Of a stretch of DNA of 64,000 nucleotides, positions 17,757-27,900 are shown in pieces. Numbering within the stretch: position 1 is the first letter of the stretch; every line of letters begins with the position of its first letter. The stretch comes from an uncultured Victivallales bacterium. Lineage in GTDB: Bacteria > Verrucomicrobiota > Lentisphaeria > Victivallales > UBA1829. Made by a program: the position numbers and the translations under genes. The stretch spans positions 103,574 through 167,573 of the forward strand of contig CALXSJ010000003.1 in assembly GCA_944391115.1 (NCBI GenBank). The letters are read 5' to 3'. The notes under the pieces are model-generated. The model made no database searches. It saw only the letters and a program-made list of their open reading frames with translations, and was not told the origin of the DNA.

Positions 17757-18776
17757 TCAGGAGGCCGGGAAGTTTTTCGGCGGCGCCGTGGATTCTCTTG
17801 CGATCAGCCGCCGTTTCACCCGGCAGACGGACCGGGGCGCGGACGGTTCCTCCATCCGGTGCAGGAGCGTGGTGACAAGTGCGTCCGCCAGTGTGTCTTC
17901 GGAAAGTTCTCCGAAACTGGTCAGCGTCGGCGTCACGACTTCCGTAAACGGAATATTGTCGCATCCCGTCACGCTCAGATCTTCCGGCAGGTGATAACCG
18001 CGGCAGGTCATCTCGCGCATGAAATAAATTGCCAGCATGTCGGTGGGAAACACGATTGCGGTCGGCCGGTCCCGCATTGCCTCATACCAGTCCGCCACCA
18101 GCTTTGCAAGACACGGCAGATTCGACTGCGACAGAACGGAAAAACCGTCAAATGCCTCCATCCACTGCGTGGAGAGTCCGTGCGCGGTCAGCTCGGCTGC
18201 GAAATGTTCGGTCAGGCTTCTGTAATGCGGCGCCAGCATGCTGGAATAAGGATAGGCGATCCGGCGATGTCCCAGGCCGTGAAGATACGCGATCACCTGC
18301 GTGAAGATATCCCTGCCATCGAAATCGACCACGTCAAAACGGGGATCGTCCGTAATCAGGGAGACCACGGGAATGTCGGTGGCTTCCGGAATATGGCGGG
18401 GCTCCACGGTGATGATGCCGGACGGACAGCGGCAGAGGATGCTTTCCGCCGCCCGTTCCTGCCCCCTGCTGTCTTTCCAGAAGGCGAAGGAGGAAAGATA
18501 TCCGTGTTCCTCCAGCAGAGGGCACAGCGCACCTGTCAGATAGCTGTAGATATTGTTTGTCGGAACGGGAAGCAGGATTCCGACGGAGAGGCTTTTGCCC
18601 AGGCGCAGTTCCTGCGCCGCCAGATTCCGGCGGTAGCCGAGACGCTTGGCCGTCTCCATGATCTTCCGGGCGGTTTTTTCGCTGATCCTGCGCTGCCGGC
18701 CCTGTCCGGAAAGCACCGCTGAAACCGCAGTCTGGCTGACACCCGCAAGCGCGGCAATGTCTTTGGTCGTAATCAT
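17757..18776 (-). CDS. LacI-family transcriptional regulator
   Basis: A 339-residue LacI/GalR-family regulator. The N-terminal helix-turn-helix is TTKDIAALAGVSQTAVSAVL, with the hinge helix around RRNLAAQELR. The periplasmic-binding-like sensor follows (SVGILLPVPTNN, VIAYLHGLGHRRIAYPY, AIVFPTDMLAIYFM, LSVTGCDNIPFTEVVTP). It should repress a sugar operon until a small ligand binds. The AAGGAG site is too close to the first of two adjacent ATGs, so the second (18776) is the likelier start. It stands between the amidohydrolase relic and the IclR gene, and its regulon is not obvious; one possibility is a lost catabolic operon of which the relic is a remnant. Confidence 0.92.
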   Translation of the reverse strand: MITTKDIAALAGVSQTAVSAVLSGQGRQRRISEKTARKIMETAKRLGYRRNLAAQELRLGKSLSVGILLPVPTNNIYSYLTGALCPLLEEHGYLSSFAFWKDSRGQERAAESILCRCPSGIITVEPRHIPEATDIPVVSLITDDPRFDVVDFDGRDIFTQVIAYLHGLGHRRIAYPYSSMLAPHYRSLTEHFAAELTAHGLSTQWMEAFDGFSVLSQSNLPCLAKLVADWYEAMRDRPTAIVFPTDMLAIYFMREMTCRGYHLPEDLSVTGCDNIPFTEVVTPTLTSFGELSEDTLADALVTTLLHRMEEPSAPRSVCRVKRRLIARESTAPPKNFPAS

Positions 18777-18801
18777 CATACTCCTTTCCGGATTTTACTC
18801 T

Positions 18802-18858
18802 GCTGCTACGCAACAGCTTTTCTTGTTTCATTATAATCACATTTCGGGAAAAAAGCAA
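18802..18858 (-). promoter_or_regulatory. Promoter and candidate operator of the LacI-family gene
   Basis: On the minus strand TTGCTT (18853-18858) and TATAAT (18830-18835) are 17 bases apart. Just downstream lies an imperfect palindrome centred on CG, GCTGTTGCGTAGCAGC (18802-18817, six of eight positions paired), the form expected for a LacI-family operator. Autoregulation is inferred. Confidence 0.5.
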
Positions 18859-18949
18859 TAGCGCCGGATGGAAAAAATGATTTTTTCAGGCAGGGCGGCG
18901 CTGTGATCTTTCCGGGGGGAGGGGAGGCGTTGGGAATTTCCGCCGGAAA

Positions 18950-19726
18950 TCACAACTCATTTCCCGTGCAGCGCAAGTAACGCATGACGGCGGCGGCCGC
19001 CTGTTTCAGGTGTGCGAGTATGATGCGGTCGCGCGCTTCTCCCGCATGTTCGGGAAGAGTGTAGACTCCCAGCGCTCCGGCGATTTCGCCGTCCGGCGCG
19101 AAGACCGGCACAGCATAACTGTAAGTCCGGTAGCGTTTGCGGAGCGTGATGCAGTATCCCCGTGTGCGGATCCGTTCCATTTCATTTGCGTAATCGGGCC
19201 AGTAAAATTCGGGCATGCCGTTTTCCTCCGTGAGAAGCTGCCGGCGTTCCGGAGACGAGAAAGAGAAGATGACTTTTCCTGTCGCGGTTTCATAGAGGTA
19301 AAAACGCCGGACGGGTTCGACATCCGGTCTGTGAAGGTCACCGCGCGGGCCGACGTTCACGAAAGTGGTCCAGACGTTGTTTTCCAGAAGGATGTACGTC
19401 ATTCCTTCTCCGATTTTTCTCACATGGCGCAGGAGAATGTTTGTCACGTGCGACTGGAAGCGGCAGGTTGCGGTCTGATTGCGGTAGGCGATTTTCCTGC
19501 ACTGGCTCCCTGCGGTGTAATTTCCGAATCCGTCTTTCTCGATGTAGCCGCAGTGTGCCATTGTCTTCAGCAGATTGTGAGCCGTCTTGACGGAAAGGCC
19601 CTGCTTCTGTGCGAGTGTTTTCAGACGCATGGAACTTCCGCGCGGATTGTCAAACAGCAGAATGGACAGCATGTCCAGCGCCTTTTTCACCGATTTGACG
19701 GGCACTTCCTCTTTTTTTCCCCTCAT
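18950..19726 (-). CDS. IclR-family transcriptional regulator
   Basis: A 258-residue IclR-type regulator. The winged helix-turn-helix is at residues 10-65 (VKSVKKALDMLSILLFDN, then LKTLAQKQGLSVKTAHNLLK). The C-terminal ligand domain has the expected ETATGKVIFSF and GYCITLRKRY regions and ends with ALGVYTLPEHAGE. The frame is open far upstream, but only the part from the ATG at 19726, preceded by GGGAGA, makes sense; the upstream part is the antisense of the next gene. It is divergent from the GH89-like gene that begins 219 bases away, the usual arrangement for a regulator and its target. Confidence 0.92.
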   Translation of the reverse strand: MRGKKEEVPVKSVKKALDMLSILLFDNPRGSSMRLKTLAQKQGLSVKTAHNLLKTMAHCGYIEKDGFGNYTAGSQCRKIAYRNQTATCRFQSHVTNILLRHVRKIGEGMTYILLENNVWTTFVNVGPRGDLHRPDVEPVRRFYLYETATGKVIFSFSSPERRQLLTEENGMPEFYWPDYANEMERIRTRGYCITLRKRYRTYSYAVPVFAPDGEIAGALGVYTLPEHAGEARDRIILAHLKQAAAAVMRYLRCTGNEL

Positions 19727-19741
19727 GGAGCATCTCCCTTC

Positions 19742-19808
19742 TGTTTCCCGGAAACAATAGCCGGCCGCGACGGGATTTGCAACTTCAAATTTCCCGCAAT
19801 GTGGGAAA
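19742..19808. promoter_or_regulatory. Inverted repeats between the iclR-type and GH89-like genes
   Basis: Two palindromes occur in the divergent region: TGTTTC-ccg-GAAACA at 19742-19756 and TTTCCC-n7-GGGAAA at 19790-19808. They share a TTTCC/GGAAA core and are candidate operators for the IclR-family protein controlling itself and the gene at 19946. Confidence 0.4.
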
Positions 19809-19945
19809 ATTCCGTTTCCCGGTTGCTTTTGCGTCCCGCCGGGCGGATAGTAAAGGCGGAAAATCCCGAACGTGCGCATCCTCCGCGGAAGCGCGCTTTT
19901 TTTTGAGCGGGGAAAACAGCCACCGGAAAACAAGGAGGGCCTGAC

Positions 19946-22279
19946 ATGTTTAAAATTCTGATCCCGGAAGAGAGTGCGGGAATTCACCGGATCGCAGCGG
20001 ATGTTCTTGCCGCCTGTACGCGGGAGATTACCGGACGGACGCCGGAAACCGTTATGCGCGACGATGCGGAAAGCGATCTTGTCGTGCTGGGTTCCGATGC
20101 GGAAAATCCCTTTGTGCTGGATTTGCTGCTGGGGGGAAAGCTTGACACGCCCCGCATCCGCTGCGGCAGCGATGATTATGCCCTGACGAGTCTGCGCGAC
20201 GGCGGGCGGAAGCTGCTTCTGATCGCGGGCGGACGGGGGCGCTCCCTCCTTTACGGCGTCTACGATTATCTGGAACGCTGCGGCTGCGCCTGGTTCTGGG
20301 ATGCGGATCTTTTTCCGAAACTGGACGAGCTGCCCCTGGAAAACTTCCATGTCTGCGGGAGACCCCGTTTCGAATACCGCGGACTGCGTTATTTCGCGCA
20401 CCGCAGTCTGCACCGCTTTCAGGCGGAGCACTGGAATCTGGAAGACTGGAAGCGGGAGATCGACTGGATTCTGAAAAAACGCCTGAACTTCTTCATGCTC
20501 CGCATCGGCCTGGACGATCTCTTCCAGAAGGCCTTCCCGGAGATTGTCCCCTATCCCCCTCCGGAAGGGAGCTCCGCAACGGACATTCCGCGCTCGTTCA
20601 ACGACCGCACGCCCTTCTGGAGTCTTGCGGAACGGGGGAAGCTGCGGGAGGCTCTTCTCCGGTACGCGCGGGAACGGGATCTCATGCATCCCGAGGACAC
20701 CGGGACGATGACGCACTGGTACAGCCGGACCCCGCAGGAGTTCCTGGACGCCGTGAAACCGGAGTTCATGCCCCAGGCGAACGAAAAGCAGTACGGCGAA
20801 CCTTCCGGTCTCGTCTGGGACATCCGGAAGGACAGGAATCTGGACAATTATTTCCGGCTTACGGAGGCGCACATCGCACTCAGCGGGCCTCCGGAACTCT
20901 TTCATACCATCGGCCTTGCCGAACGTCTCTGTTTTCACGATCATGCCCGGAATCATGCCCTGAAGCTCTACACCTACCGCAGGATTGTCGGGAAACTGCG
21001 CTCACACTATCCTCTGCCGCCGCTGCTGATCGCCTCCTGGGATTTTCTCTGTTCCTGGACGCCGGAGGAGGTCCGCGGCCTGCTTGCCGAACTGAACGCC
21101 GGGAACACCCTGATTCTCGATTACACCTCCGACAGCTGCGATGAACTCAACAACTTCCTGAACTGGAATCTGGTCGGAAAGTTCCCGTGGATGTTCGGCA
21201 TCTTTCACGCGTTTGAATCCAATACGGAGATGCGCGGCAATTATGATGTGATTGAACGCCGTCTGCCCGTCGCCGCGGAGGATCCCATGTGCAGGGGAAT
21301 GATCTTCTGGCCGGAGAGTTCCCATACGGACACCCTCATGCTGGAATATTTTGCGGCCAATGCCTGGAATCCCGCACATGTCCGGATTGCGGAGTTCCTG
21401 GAGATTTTCTGCTCCCGGCGTTACCGCGGCGCGGAAGCAGGACAAATGACTCCCGTCTGGCGTGTCATGCTGCCCCTGATCCGGAGCAACTACTGGCGCC
21501 AGAACCGGCAGACCCCCATACGCGGCGCCCTCTATCAGGATTATGTCTTTCATATTCTGGGATATGCCATGACGGATCTTTATCCGCTCTGGCTGGAAAA
21601 TCATGAAGCAATCACGAAGGAGCTGGGCAGAGCGATCCATGCCGCGCCACTCTGTTTCCGGATGCTTGGAAAGATCGACTATTGCTCGTTGAGCCCCCAT
21701 GCAAAACGGGACTGGATCGATCTGGCGCGCTGCGCCGCTTCGCGTCTCTCCAATTTCGCATGCGGCGTTCTTGCCATGCAGATGGAGGCGTGGCGGAACG
21801 GAGAGGCCGATTCCGAATCCGTTCTGGAGTATGCGGAAGCCATCGGCGAACTCCTCCGGATGGAAAAGATGCTGCTCGGCGCCCATGAGGATTATTCGCT
21901 TTACGCCTCTCTTCTCCGGATGCGGGAGAGCGCATGGACCAATCCCGCCTTCGAGACGGCCTTGAAAGGCAATGCGGAAAATGAATACTGCCGCAGTTTT
22001 GCAAGCGAACTCTTCGACGCCTGCTATCTGCCGGAATTCGAGTGCTACCGGAAATGGCTGGAGCGGAAAATCACCTCCGGGGACCGTTCCCCGTGGCGTT
22101 ATCCGAAGGCTCTGTTCTCACAGGAGAAAAAACGGATCGAGGACCGTTTTTATGAGACGCCGCTGGCGGCTTTCGCTCCGGACCGGGAGGGCTGCATTGC
22201 GGCGCTTCCCGTGACATTGTCGAATCTGGAAGGGATCGCGGAAACGCTTGTCTCCGGTCCCGGAGCAGCCTGCGCCTGA
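19946..22279 (+). CDS. Putative GH89-like (alpha-N-acetylglucosaminidase-related) hydrolase, cytoplasmic
   Basis: A 777-residue protein with no signal peptide. The N-terminal domain ends LLYGVYDYLERCGCAWFWD, and the barrel starts [17 protein letters not shown], then WNLEDWKREIDWILKKRLN. This parallels the NAGLU (GH89) segment around 'WxWxxWEREIDWMALxGIN'. Two glutamates sit where the GH89 catalytic pair would be: Glu326 in IGLAER and Glu457 in FWPESSH, the latter matching the GH89 APEG region; WMFGIFHAFESN matches the GH89 'HNFGGN' stretch. The relation is by motif only and the substrate is open. It lies divergent from the IclR gene and has a twin of identical length at 31686. Confidence 0.65.
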   Translation: MFKILIPEESAGIHRIAADVLAACTREITGRTPETVMRDDAESDLVVLGSDAENPFVLDLLLGGKLDTPRIRCGSDDYALTSLRDGGRKLLLIAGGRGRSLLYGVYDYLERCGCAWFWDADLFPKLDELPLENFHVCGRPRFEYRGLRYFAHRSLHRFQAEHWNLEDWKREIDWILKKRLNFFMLRIGLDDLFQKAFPEIVPYPPPEGSSATDIPRSFNDRTPFWSLAERGKLREALLRYARERDLMHPEDTGTMTHWYSRTPQEFLDAVKPEFMPQANEKQYGEPSGLVWDIRKDRNLDNYFRLTEAHIALSGPPELFHTIGLAERLCFHDHARNHALKLYTYRRIVGKLRSHYPLPPLLIASWDFLCSWTPEEVRGLLAELNAGNTLILDYTSDSCDELNNFLNWNLVGKFPWMFGIFHAFESNTEMRGNYDVIERRLPVAAEDPMCRGMIFWPESSHTDTLMLEYFAANAWNPAHVRIAEFLEIFCSRRYRGAEAGQMTPVWRVMLPLIRSNYWRQNRQTPIRGALYQDYVFHILGYAMTDLYPLWLENHEAITKELGRAIHAAPLCFRMLGKIDYCSLSPHAKRDWIDLARCAASRLSNFACGVLAMQMEAWRNGEADSESVLEYAEAIGELLRMEKMLLGAHEDYSLYASLLRMRESAWTNPAFETALKGNAENEYCRSFASELFDACYLPEFECYRKWLERKITSGDRSPWRYPKALFSQEKKRIEDRFYETPLAAFAPDREGCIAALPVTLSNLEGIAETLVSGPGAACA

Positions 22280-22285
22280 CGCATG

Positions 22286-22315
22286 CCGGACGGAAATGGA
22301 TGGGATACCGTCCGG
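22286..22315. terminator. Hairpin between convergent genes
   Basis: CCGGACGG (22286-22293) and CCGTCCGG (22308-22315) form a perfect eight-base stem with a 14-base loop, just after the GH89-like stop and before the end of the convergent AraC gene. No long T-run follows, so it is a weak terminator candidate. Confidence 0.35.
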
Positions 22316-22360
22316 AAAGGCGCGTGCAGGATGTTCCTCCGCGTCCGTGCGGTTTTTCCG

Positions 22361-23305
22361 TCACATCCCTTTCTCCCGCAACGGTTCCGCTTCCGCCTCC
22401 TTTCCGGCGTCCGCGGCGGATGCCGTGCCGTGAAACTCCGGAGCCGTTCCGTTCCGTACGGCGGAAGGAGAACACCGGAGGTGCTTCCGGAACACTTTCC
22501 ACATGTGGCTGTAATTGTAGAATCCGCACTGGAACGCGATGGAATCGTTTGTCAGTTCCGTTTCGCGCAGAAGCGAAATCGCGCGGTTGACGCGCAGTCT
22601 CTGCAGATATTCCGAAGGGCGCATGCCCAGGATCTGTTTGAATTTCCGCTGCAGTGCGCTCATGCTCATGCCGGAGTGCTTTGCAAGGCTTTCAATGCTG
22701 AACGCGCTGTCGCCAAGATGGTCGTTCATCATCCGGATCACCGTGTTCAGCGTCCATTTCTGCGACGGGGAATTCTGCGCCTTGCAGTAGTAGGCCAGCA
22801 GAATGACCGCGGCGGTGAACAGGGAGATGATGATGGTCTGATAGCCGGGTCGCCGGGTTTTCAGTTCGGAACGGATCGTCCGGAGGAAAAAGGTGATTTT
22901 ATCCAGATCGCGTTTCCGGATGTTTCCCAGAACGCCGGCAAACGCGGCTCCTTTGCCGCTGCCCGGATAGAGCAGATGCAGAAAAGGAGATTTTGTCAGC
23001 AGAATCATCGGGATCGGGACGCTGGAATTGTAGAGAATGTTGTAGATGAGCGTGCCCTTCTGCATCTGCGAATAGGCGTGTTTCATGCCGGGATGAATCA
23101 GGAGAAAATCCCCTTTTTTCAGAGAATGGATCTCGCTGCCGCAATGATGGGTGATGCCTCCTTCGGCGATCAGGATGATTTCCGAAAAGTCATGGGAATG
23201 GAGCAGAATCTGGGAGCAGTTCAGATTGTTCTCCAGCGTCATTGTCGTGACGGAAATCGGGAAATAGGAATCCTCAATGTAGGTTTTCAGGCTTAAGTTC
23301 AGCAT
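22361..23305 (-). CDS. AraC-family transcriptional regulator
   Basis: A 314-residue regulator with an N-terminal cupin-like sensing domain ([20 protein letters not shown] and [16 protein letters not shown]) and a C-terminal pair of helix-turn-helix motifs ([20 protein letters not shown], then [20 protein letters not shown]). Such proteins usually activate sugar-use genes. The start at 23305 has GGAGAGAAG upstream. It is divergent from the pseudopilin gene at 23498, so it probably controls the operon from there to the esterase at 29759. Confidence 0.9.
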   Translation of the reverse strand: MLNLSLKTYIEDSYFPISVTTMTLENNLNCSQILLHSHDFSEIILIAEGGITHHCGSEIHSLKKGDFLLIHPGMKHAYSQMQKGTLIYNILYNSSVPIPMILLTKSPFLHLLYPGSGKGAAFAGVLGNIRKRDLDKITFFLRTIRSELKTRRPGYQTIIISLFTAAVILLAYYCKAQNSPSQKWTLNTVIRMMNDHLGDSAFSIESLAKHSGMSMSALQRKFKQILGMRPSEYLQRLRVNRAISLLRETELTNDSIAFQCGFYNYSHMWKVFRKHLRCSPSAVRNGTAPEFHGTASAADAGKEAEAEPLREKGM

Positions 23306-23392
23306 CTCTTCTCTCCGTTTCCCGTATTTACAGATAGACTTCGTTCCGGAATATTGCAAGAAGAAAAAAATAAAAAAGCTGATTTTATAGAT

Positions 23393-23439
23393 GCAATTGC
23401 TGTTTTTGTGGATTGCAAAAAAAATTTTCCGGTTATAAT
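23393..23439 (+). promoter_or_regulatory. Promoter and palindromes before the first pseudopilin cassette
   Basis: An ATTGCA hexamer at 23412-23417 and TATAAT at 23434-23439 are 16 bases apart. Around them are the palindrome GCAATTGC (23393-23400) and the inverted repeat TTTTTG-n7-CAAAAA (23403-23421), possible sites for the divergent AraC-family regulator. Confidence 0.45.
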
Positions 23440-23497
23440 TTACAAAGAGAGGCATCATGGCAGGATTTTATTTGTCAAACTGTCAACAGGGAACATT

Positions 23498-24286
23498 ATG
23501 AATGAAGACATTATGAGAGGGAATAATCCGTCATTGCTGAAAATCGGGCATTGTTTCACCTTGATAGAGCTCCTGGTCGTGATTGCGATCATCGCGATTC
23601 TCGCGGGGATGCTTCTGCCTGCCTTGAACAAGGCAAAGCAGACGGCGCAGAACATTTACTGCACCAACAATTCCAAAACCATCATGCAGGGAATGCTTCT
23701 CTATGCGGACACTTACCAGTATTTCCCATACCGGGACATCGAAGTCGGGAATCCGGAAGGAAGATTCTGGTATCAGAAGATTTACGGAATGCTGACCGGC
23801 GACAAGGGGAATAATCTGAAATTCTATCAGCGGTCCGCCTTTTACAAATGTCCCGCCTATCGCTACACGGGCGATATCGGCTATCAAACCATCGCGTATG
23901 GGAAAAACGACTGGCTGGGAACAGCCATTTCTGGCTCTACTAATTTTCCGGTGAGACCGGAACAGGTGAAACGGTCTTCCCGCGTCATTGCCGTAGGAGA
24001 CAGTGACGATGACGCCTATTTCGGGATGATTATTTCCGACAGCACTTATCCGTTGGGCAACCGTCACGACGGCAAGGCGACGGCGGCGTTTGTGGACGGA
24101 CATGCGGAAATCGTTCTTTCCCGGGAATGGCTTGCTCCCGGAGTGACATATGGCGCCATGGACTATGCGGCGGGGACAAGTCTTGTTCATTCCAGCTCTT
24201 CCCCCGTCGCCACTACGCTCAGGGCCCCGGAACTCCTTTATAAATGGGGCACCCGCGGGGGGGGATACGATTATCTGACGAAATGA
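23498..24286 (+). CDS. Type II secretion-type pseudopilin with an H-X9-DG domain (cassette 1)
   Basis: A 262-residue prepilin-like protein. A short leader ending KIGHC is followed by [20 protein letters not shown], the prepilin peptidase signature with Glu at +5 and a hydrophobic helix. The C-terminal part has the H-X9-DG motif ([14 protein letters not shown]) found in planctomycete and lentisphaeral pseudopilins. It should sit in the inner membrane until cleaved and methylated at the N-terminal Phe, then join a pseudopilus or stay membrane-anchored. No other secretion gene is nearby. It is followed after 35 bases by a secreted LamG-like protein and a large glycanase. Confidence 0.88.
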   Translation: MNEDIMRGNNPSLLKIGHCFTLIELLVVIAIIAILAGMLLPALNKAKQTAQNIYCTNNSKTIMQGMLLYADTYQYFPYRDIEVGNPEGRFWYQKIYGMLTGDKGNNLKFYQRSAFYKCPAYRYTGDIGYQTIAYGKNDWLGTAISGSTNFPVRPEQVKRSSRVIAVGDSDDDAYFGMIISDSTYPLGNRHDGKATAAFVDGHAEIVLSREWLAPGVTYGAMDYAAGTSLVHSSSSPVATTLRAPELLYKWGTRGGGYDYLTK

Positions 24287-24321
24287 CAATGGAATAACAT
24301 AACAGAAAGGATTCAGTTGAA

Positions 24322-24939
24322 ATGAAATGCGGAACACTCTCTCTTTTCCTGGGCGCCGCGCTGCTTGCCGGCGCGCCGTCGGTTTTCTGCGGCGACGCCG
24401 CGGGCAAGAATGCCGGTGACAGAATCTTCCTTGCCGATCTTTCCGGAAAAACTCCCCTTGCGGCGCAATGGCAGGTGAAGGCGAATCTGAAAATTGAGAA
24501 CGGGGAACTCACGTTGAAAGGTACGGTGGCAGATCCGAAAGTCACTCTTCCGGAAGAATACCGGATTCGTTTTTCCGGAAAGATCAAGGAGGAGGATGAA
24601 CAGGTCAAAGGAGGTTTTCTGACCGTTTCCCTGGATCAGAAGATCACGGTCCTGGTCCGGCTCGGCGCACGTGGGCCCAGCCAGATTCTCCACCCGGATC
24701 CGCAGAATCCCAAACGCAATACCGGGGCCTCGCGGAAAACGCGGATTCAGCTGAACGAAACGTTCCAGGGCGAGGTTTGCCGCCGGAAAGCCGGAGACGG
24801 CAGGTATGAATATTCCTTCACATTAAATGGAACGCCGGTCGGAAGTGTTGTCGAGACTCCCGGTTCGCCCCGCCTGTCTTTCGGTTCCTGGCGCGTTTTC
24901 CCCGTTTTAACCGGTGTTGAAATCTTCCGTCTGCAATAA
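24322..24939 (+). CDS. Secreted LamG/DUF1080-like single-domain protein
   Basis: A 205-residue protein with a signal peptide (MKCGTLSLFLGAALLAG, cut near FCGDA). The mature part looks like one concanavalin-type beta-sandwich: stretches such as WQVKANLKIENGELTLKG and LSFGSWRVFPVLTGVEIF mirror the first domain of the next protein (GEVTVKGAFQLRR, LSFACWRVDSLKVDNF). It therefore probably binds the same glycan or is a free-standing copy of that domain. It may be periplasmic or outer-surface. Catalytic residues are not evident. It lies 35 bases after the pseudopilin and 21 bases before the large glycanase. Confidence 0.7.
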   Translation: MKCGTLSLFLGAALLAGAPSVFCGDAAGKNAGDRIFLADLSGKTPLAAQWQVKANLKIENGELTLKGTVADPKVTLPEEYRIRFSGKIKEEDEQVKGGFLTVSLDQKITVLVRLGARGPSQILHPDPQNPKRNTGASRKTRIQLNETFQGEVCRRKAGDGRYEYSFTLNGTPVGSVVETPGSPRLSFGSWRVFPVLTGVEIFRLQ

Positions 24940-24960
24940 CTGAATTTGAAGGTGTCTTTC

Positions 24961-27900
24961 ATGAAGAAAAATCATCTGCTTCGTATTTTCCTTTTGTCAC
25001 TTTTGATCTCGTCTTTTGCGGATGCGGCAGCCGCGCCGCAGGCTGGCGCACCGGTTTTCGCCGATTCCTTCGATTCGGTCGGAACGTTCGCGGAAAACTG
25101 GATTTCCGGCGGAGGAACGAAATCCGGAAACGGCGAGGTGACGGTGAAAGGAGCGTTTCAGCTGCGGCGGGCGCTTCCGAAGGAATTTTTCCTGGAGTGC
25201 GATCTCACTCTGGAACATGACATGAAGAAGCCGCGCGGCTTTGCCGGGATGTCGATCTCCGGCTATCATTTCAAAGTGCAGCCGGACGGAAAGTCCTTTC
25301 TGGTCTGGAAAACGAAATCGGACAAGCGTGCCAGGGGCATTTATCAGAAAATTGACGGTTTCACGCTCGGGCAGAAGGTGCATTGCGCAATTGCCCGTAC
25401 CGTCGCCGGAACGCGCGTGACCTATACTTATTTCATCAACGGCAAATTCATGGGGTCCTTCGAGGACATGCTTCCCGATGAGACGGGAAAAGGCCCCTTC
25501 GCCACTCTTTCCTTCGCCTGCTGGCGCGTGGATTCGCTGAAGGTGGACAACTTCAAGCTCAGCATGGTCAAACGTTCCGAGGACGATTCGCCGAATCTGA
25601 CGATCAACAGCTCCTTTGAGCACCTGCAGGACGGATATCCTCTCTACATCGCCCCCAACACAGCGCCCAATGTCGGGAATCCGGGCTTTACCATGGAGGA
25701 CTACCACCGGACATTCGGGGTCGATGAGACGGACCGCCGGAGCGGGAAATACTCCTTCCGGATGAAACTGGATCCCGTGAATTACGGCAGCCATACCATA
25801 TTTTTCCACAGCACAGGGACGGCGAAAGGGCAGTCCGGCGTCTTTTCCGCCTATATGAAAGGGGACCGGGACGATCTGAAGGTCCGCCTCAGATACGGCA
25901 GTGCGACAAAGGTCGTGTCCGTCGGACGGGAATGGAAGCGTTATGAAGTGGTGTGCCCCGAACTTCCCGCTCCGTCCACCTATTCCCCGGCAGTTCTCAT
26001 CTTCCGCACGGCGGACGGCAATCCCATGGGCGCGACCCTCCGGATAGATGACGTTCAGGCGGAGTATCTGCCTTCCGTCATCTCGAAACAGGAGCTTGCG
26101 GATGCGGAGAAAGCCGGCCGGACCTTTGCCACGCCTTACAAGGCCAGCGAACTCGACAAGGCGAAGTTTTCGCCGGTTCCGAAACCGGTCCGGGCCGCGT
26201 CGTTTCAGATTCCCGCGCTGCCCGATGGCGTCCGTCCTTCCGCGGATCTGGATTCCTGGGTGTCCCATGCGGCGAAACAGGTGAATTTCCGCCAGAAGAA
26301 TCTGGCTTCGAAACGGAAGACCGAAGGATATTTCGCCTGCGACAGGGAGAACCTGTATGTGGGGCTCCGCGTCTACGGGGATGATTTTTCCGCCCATAAG
26401 AAAGGAGAACGGGATTCGCTTGCCGTCTGCAATCACGGCATGGAACTGCTGATCGACCCGTCCGCCGCCGGAAAGAAATGGGCTCATTTCGGGGCCAACG
26501 CGGCCGGAACCATGATGGATCTGGGCTTCGGAGAGGACAAGAACTGGAACGGCGACTGGAAATGCACCGGAGTCGACAACCGGAAAAAAGGGTGTGTCGA
26601 TCTTTTCCTTGTCATTCCGTTCTCCGACCTTGCCGGAAGCGATTTTTCCAGCCGCTGGCTGCTGAATCTCGGTGCCAATGACAGCGTTCACAAGCAGTTC
26701 AGCTGCCTCGGCAGCAATCCGGGCGGGATCTATCGCGCGGTGGACTACTGGCCGGAGGCGGTAATCCCCGCCGACACGGCATTGGCCTACAGGGCGGGCG
26801 TCAGACAGCTTTACACTTCGCAGAATGCCGCGGGAGGTGCGACGCTGGGAGCGGAATTCGTGAATTCCACCGGCCGGCCGAAGACGCTCAAACTTTCGCT
26901 TTACAGCGCGGATGCGGCGCACAGGCTTCTGGCGGAGAAGGATTTCCAGGCAAAGGAAGGCGTTACGCTTCTTGATCTCGGTTCCTCCGTCCCCGCTACG
27001 CGGGTCAACGCTGTCGTCCGCGAGAAGGGAAGAACCATTTTCAACCGCAATCTCCCGGTCGAGAAAAAACTTCCGCTTTTTCTTCTCGGACGCCTGAATT
27101 TCTATATGAACGAACCCGAGGCGGAGTTTCAGGTGCAGTGCTCCCTGCCGGAGATGGAGAAGCTGACCGCGGAGCTGGAGTGCGGCGGGAAAAAGATCCA
27201 TGCCCCGGTATCCCCCGTGTCCCGCATGAAACTTCCGATCGGGGATTTGAAGCCTGGCGTCTATGATGTGAAACTTGTCGTCCGCAACGGGAAAACGATT
27301 GCGGGGACGGCAAAGGACCGGCTTGTGAAACGGGAATACTGGGAAGGCGCCACGCAGATCAACCGCTTCTCCCGTTCCGTCATGCATGGCGGAAAACCTG
27401 TGATGCCGTTTTCCCTGTTTTTCGTTTCCTGGCATCCGGGGCCGGTGGAACGGTACACCAGCCAGGTCCGCTGGCAGAACCGGGAGAAATTCCGCACGCT
27501 TCACATTCTTTTTGACGCGCGCGCTTCCGAAAAGAACGCCGCTGTTCTGGCGGAAGCTGAAAAATGCGGAATGCCCCTCATCTACTGGCACGACATGAAG
27601 TCATACAACCGGAAAGATGCGCCATCCAAAGCGGATGACGGCAAGCTTGCCGCGCTGGCTGCGGAATTCAGCCGGAAACACACCAACATCCTCTCCCAGC
27701 TTGTCATGGATGAGCCGGAGCTGTACATGAAGTCCGACGACGCCCTTGCGATTCTGCGGAAAGCCAGACCGCTGTTTCCCTATCATCCGGTCCAGATGAA
27801 CAACACCGTCATCGGACTGCCCAACAATTACGCCAATATGGAAACGGACATCCTGATGCTGGATGATTATCTTACCAATCAGGAAAACCGGAGCGTCTAT

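Noticed and set aside
18950..20956. A single minus-strand protein of 668 residues
   Set aside because: Only the last 258 residues are an IclR-family protein with its own ribosome site at 19726. The rest is antisense to the GH89-like gene.
19946..22279. Calling the 777-residue proteins alpha-glucuronidases (GH67)
   Set aside because: The first domain resembles the GH67 N-terminal domain, but the barrel motifs and the two glutamates fit GH89 better. Neither was confirmed by a profile search.
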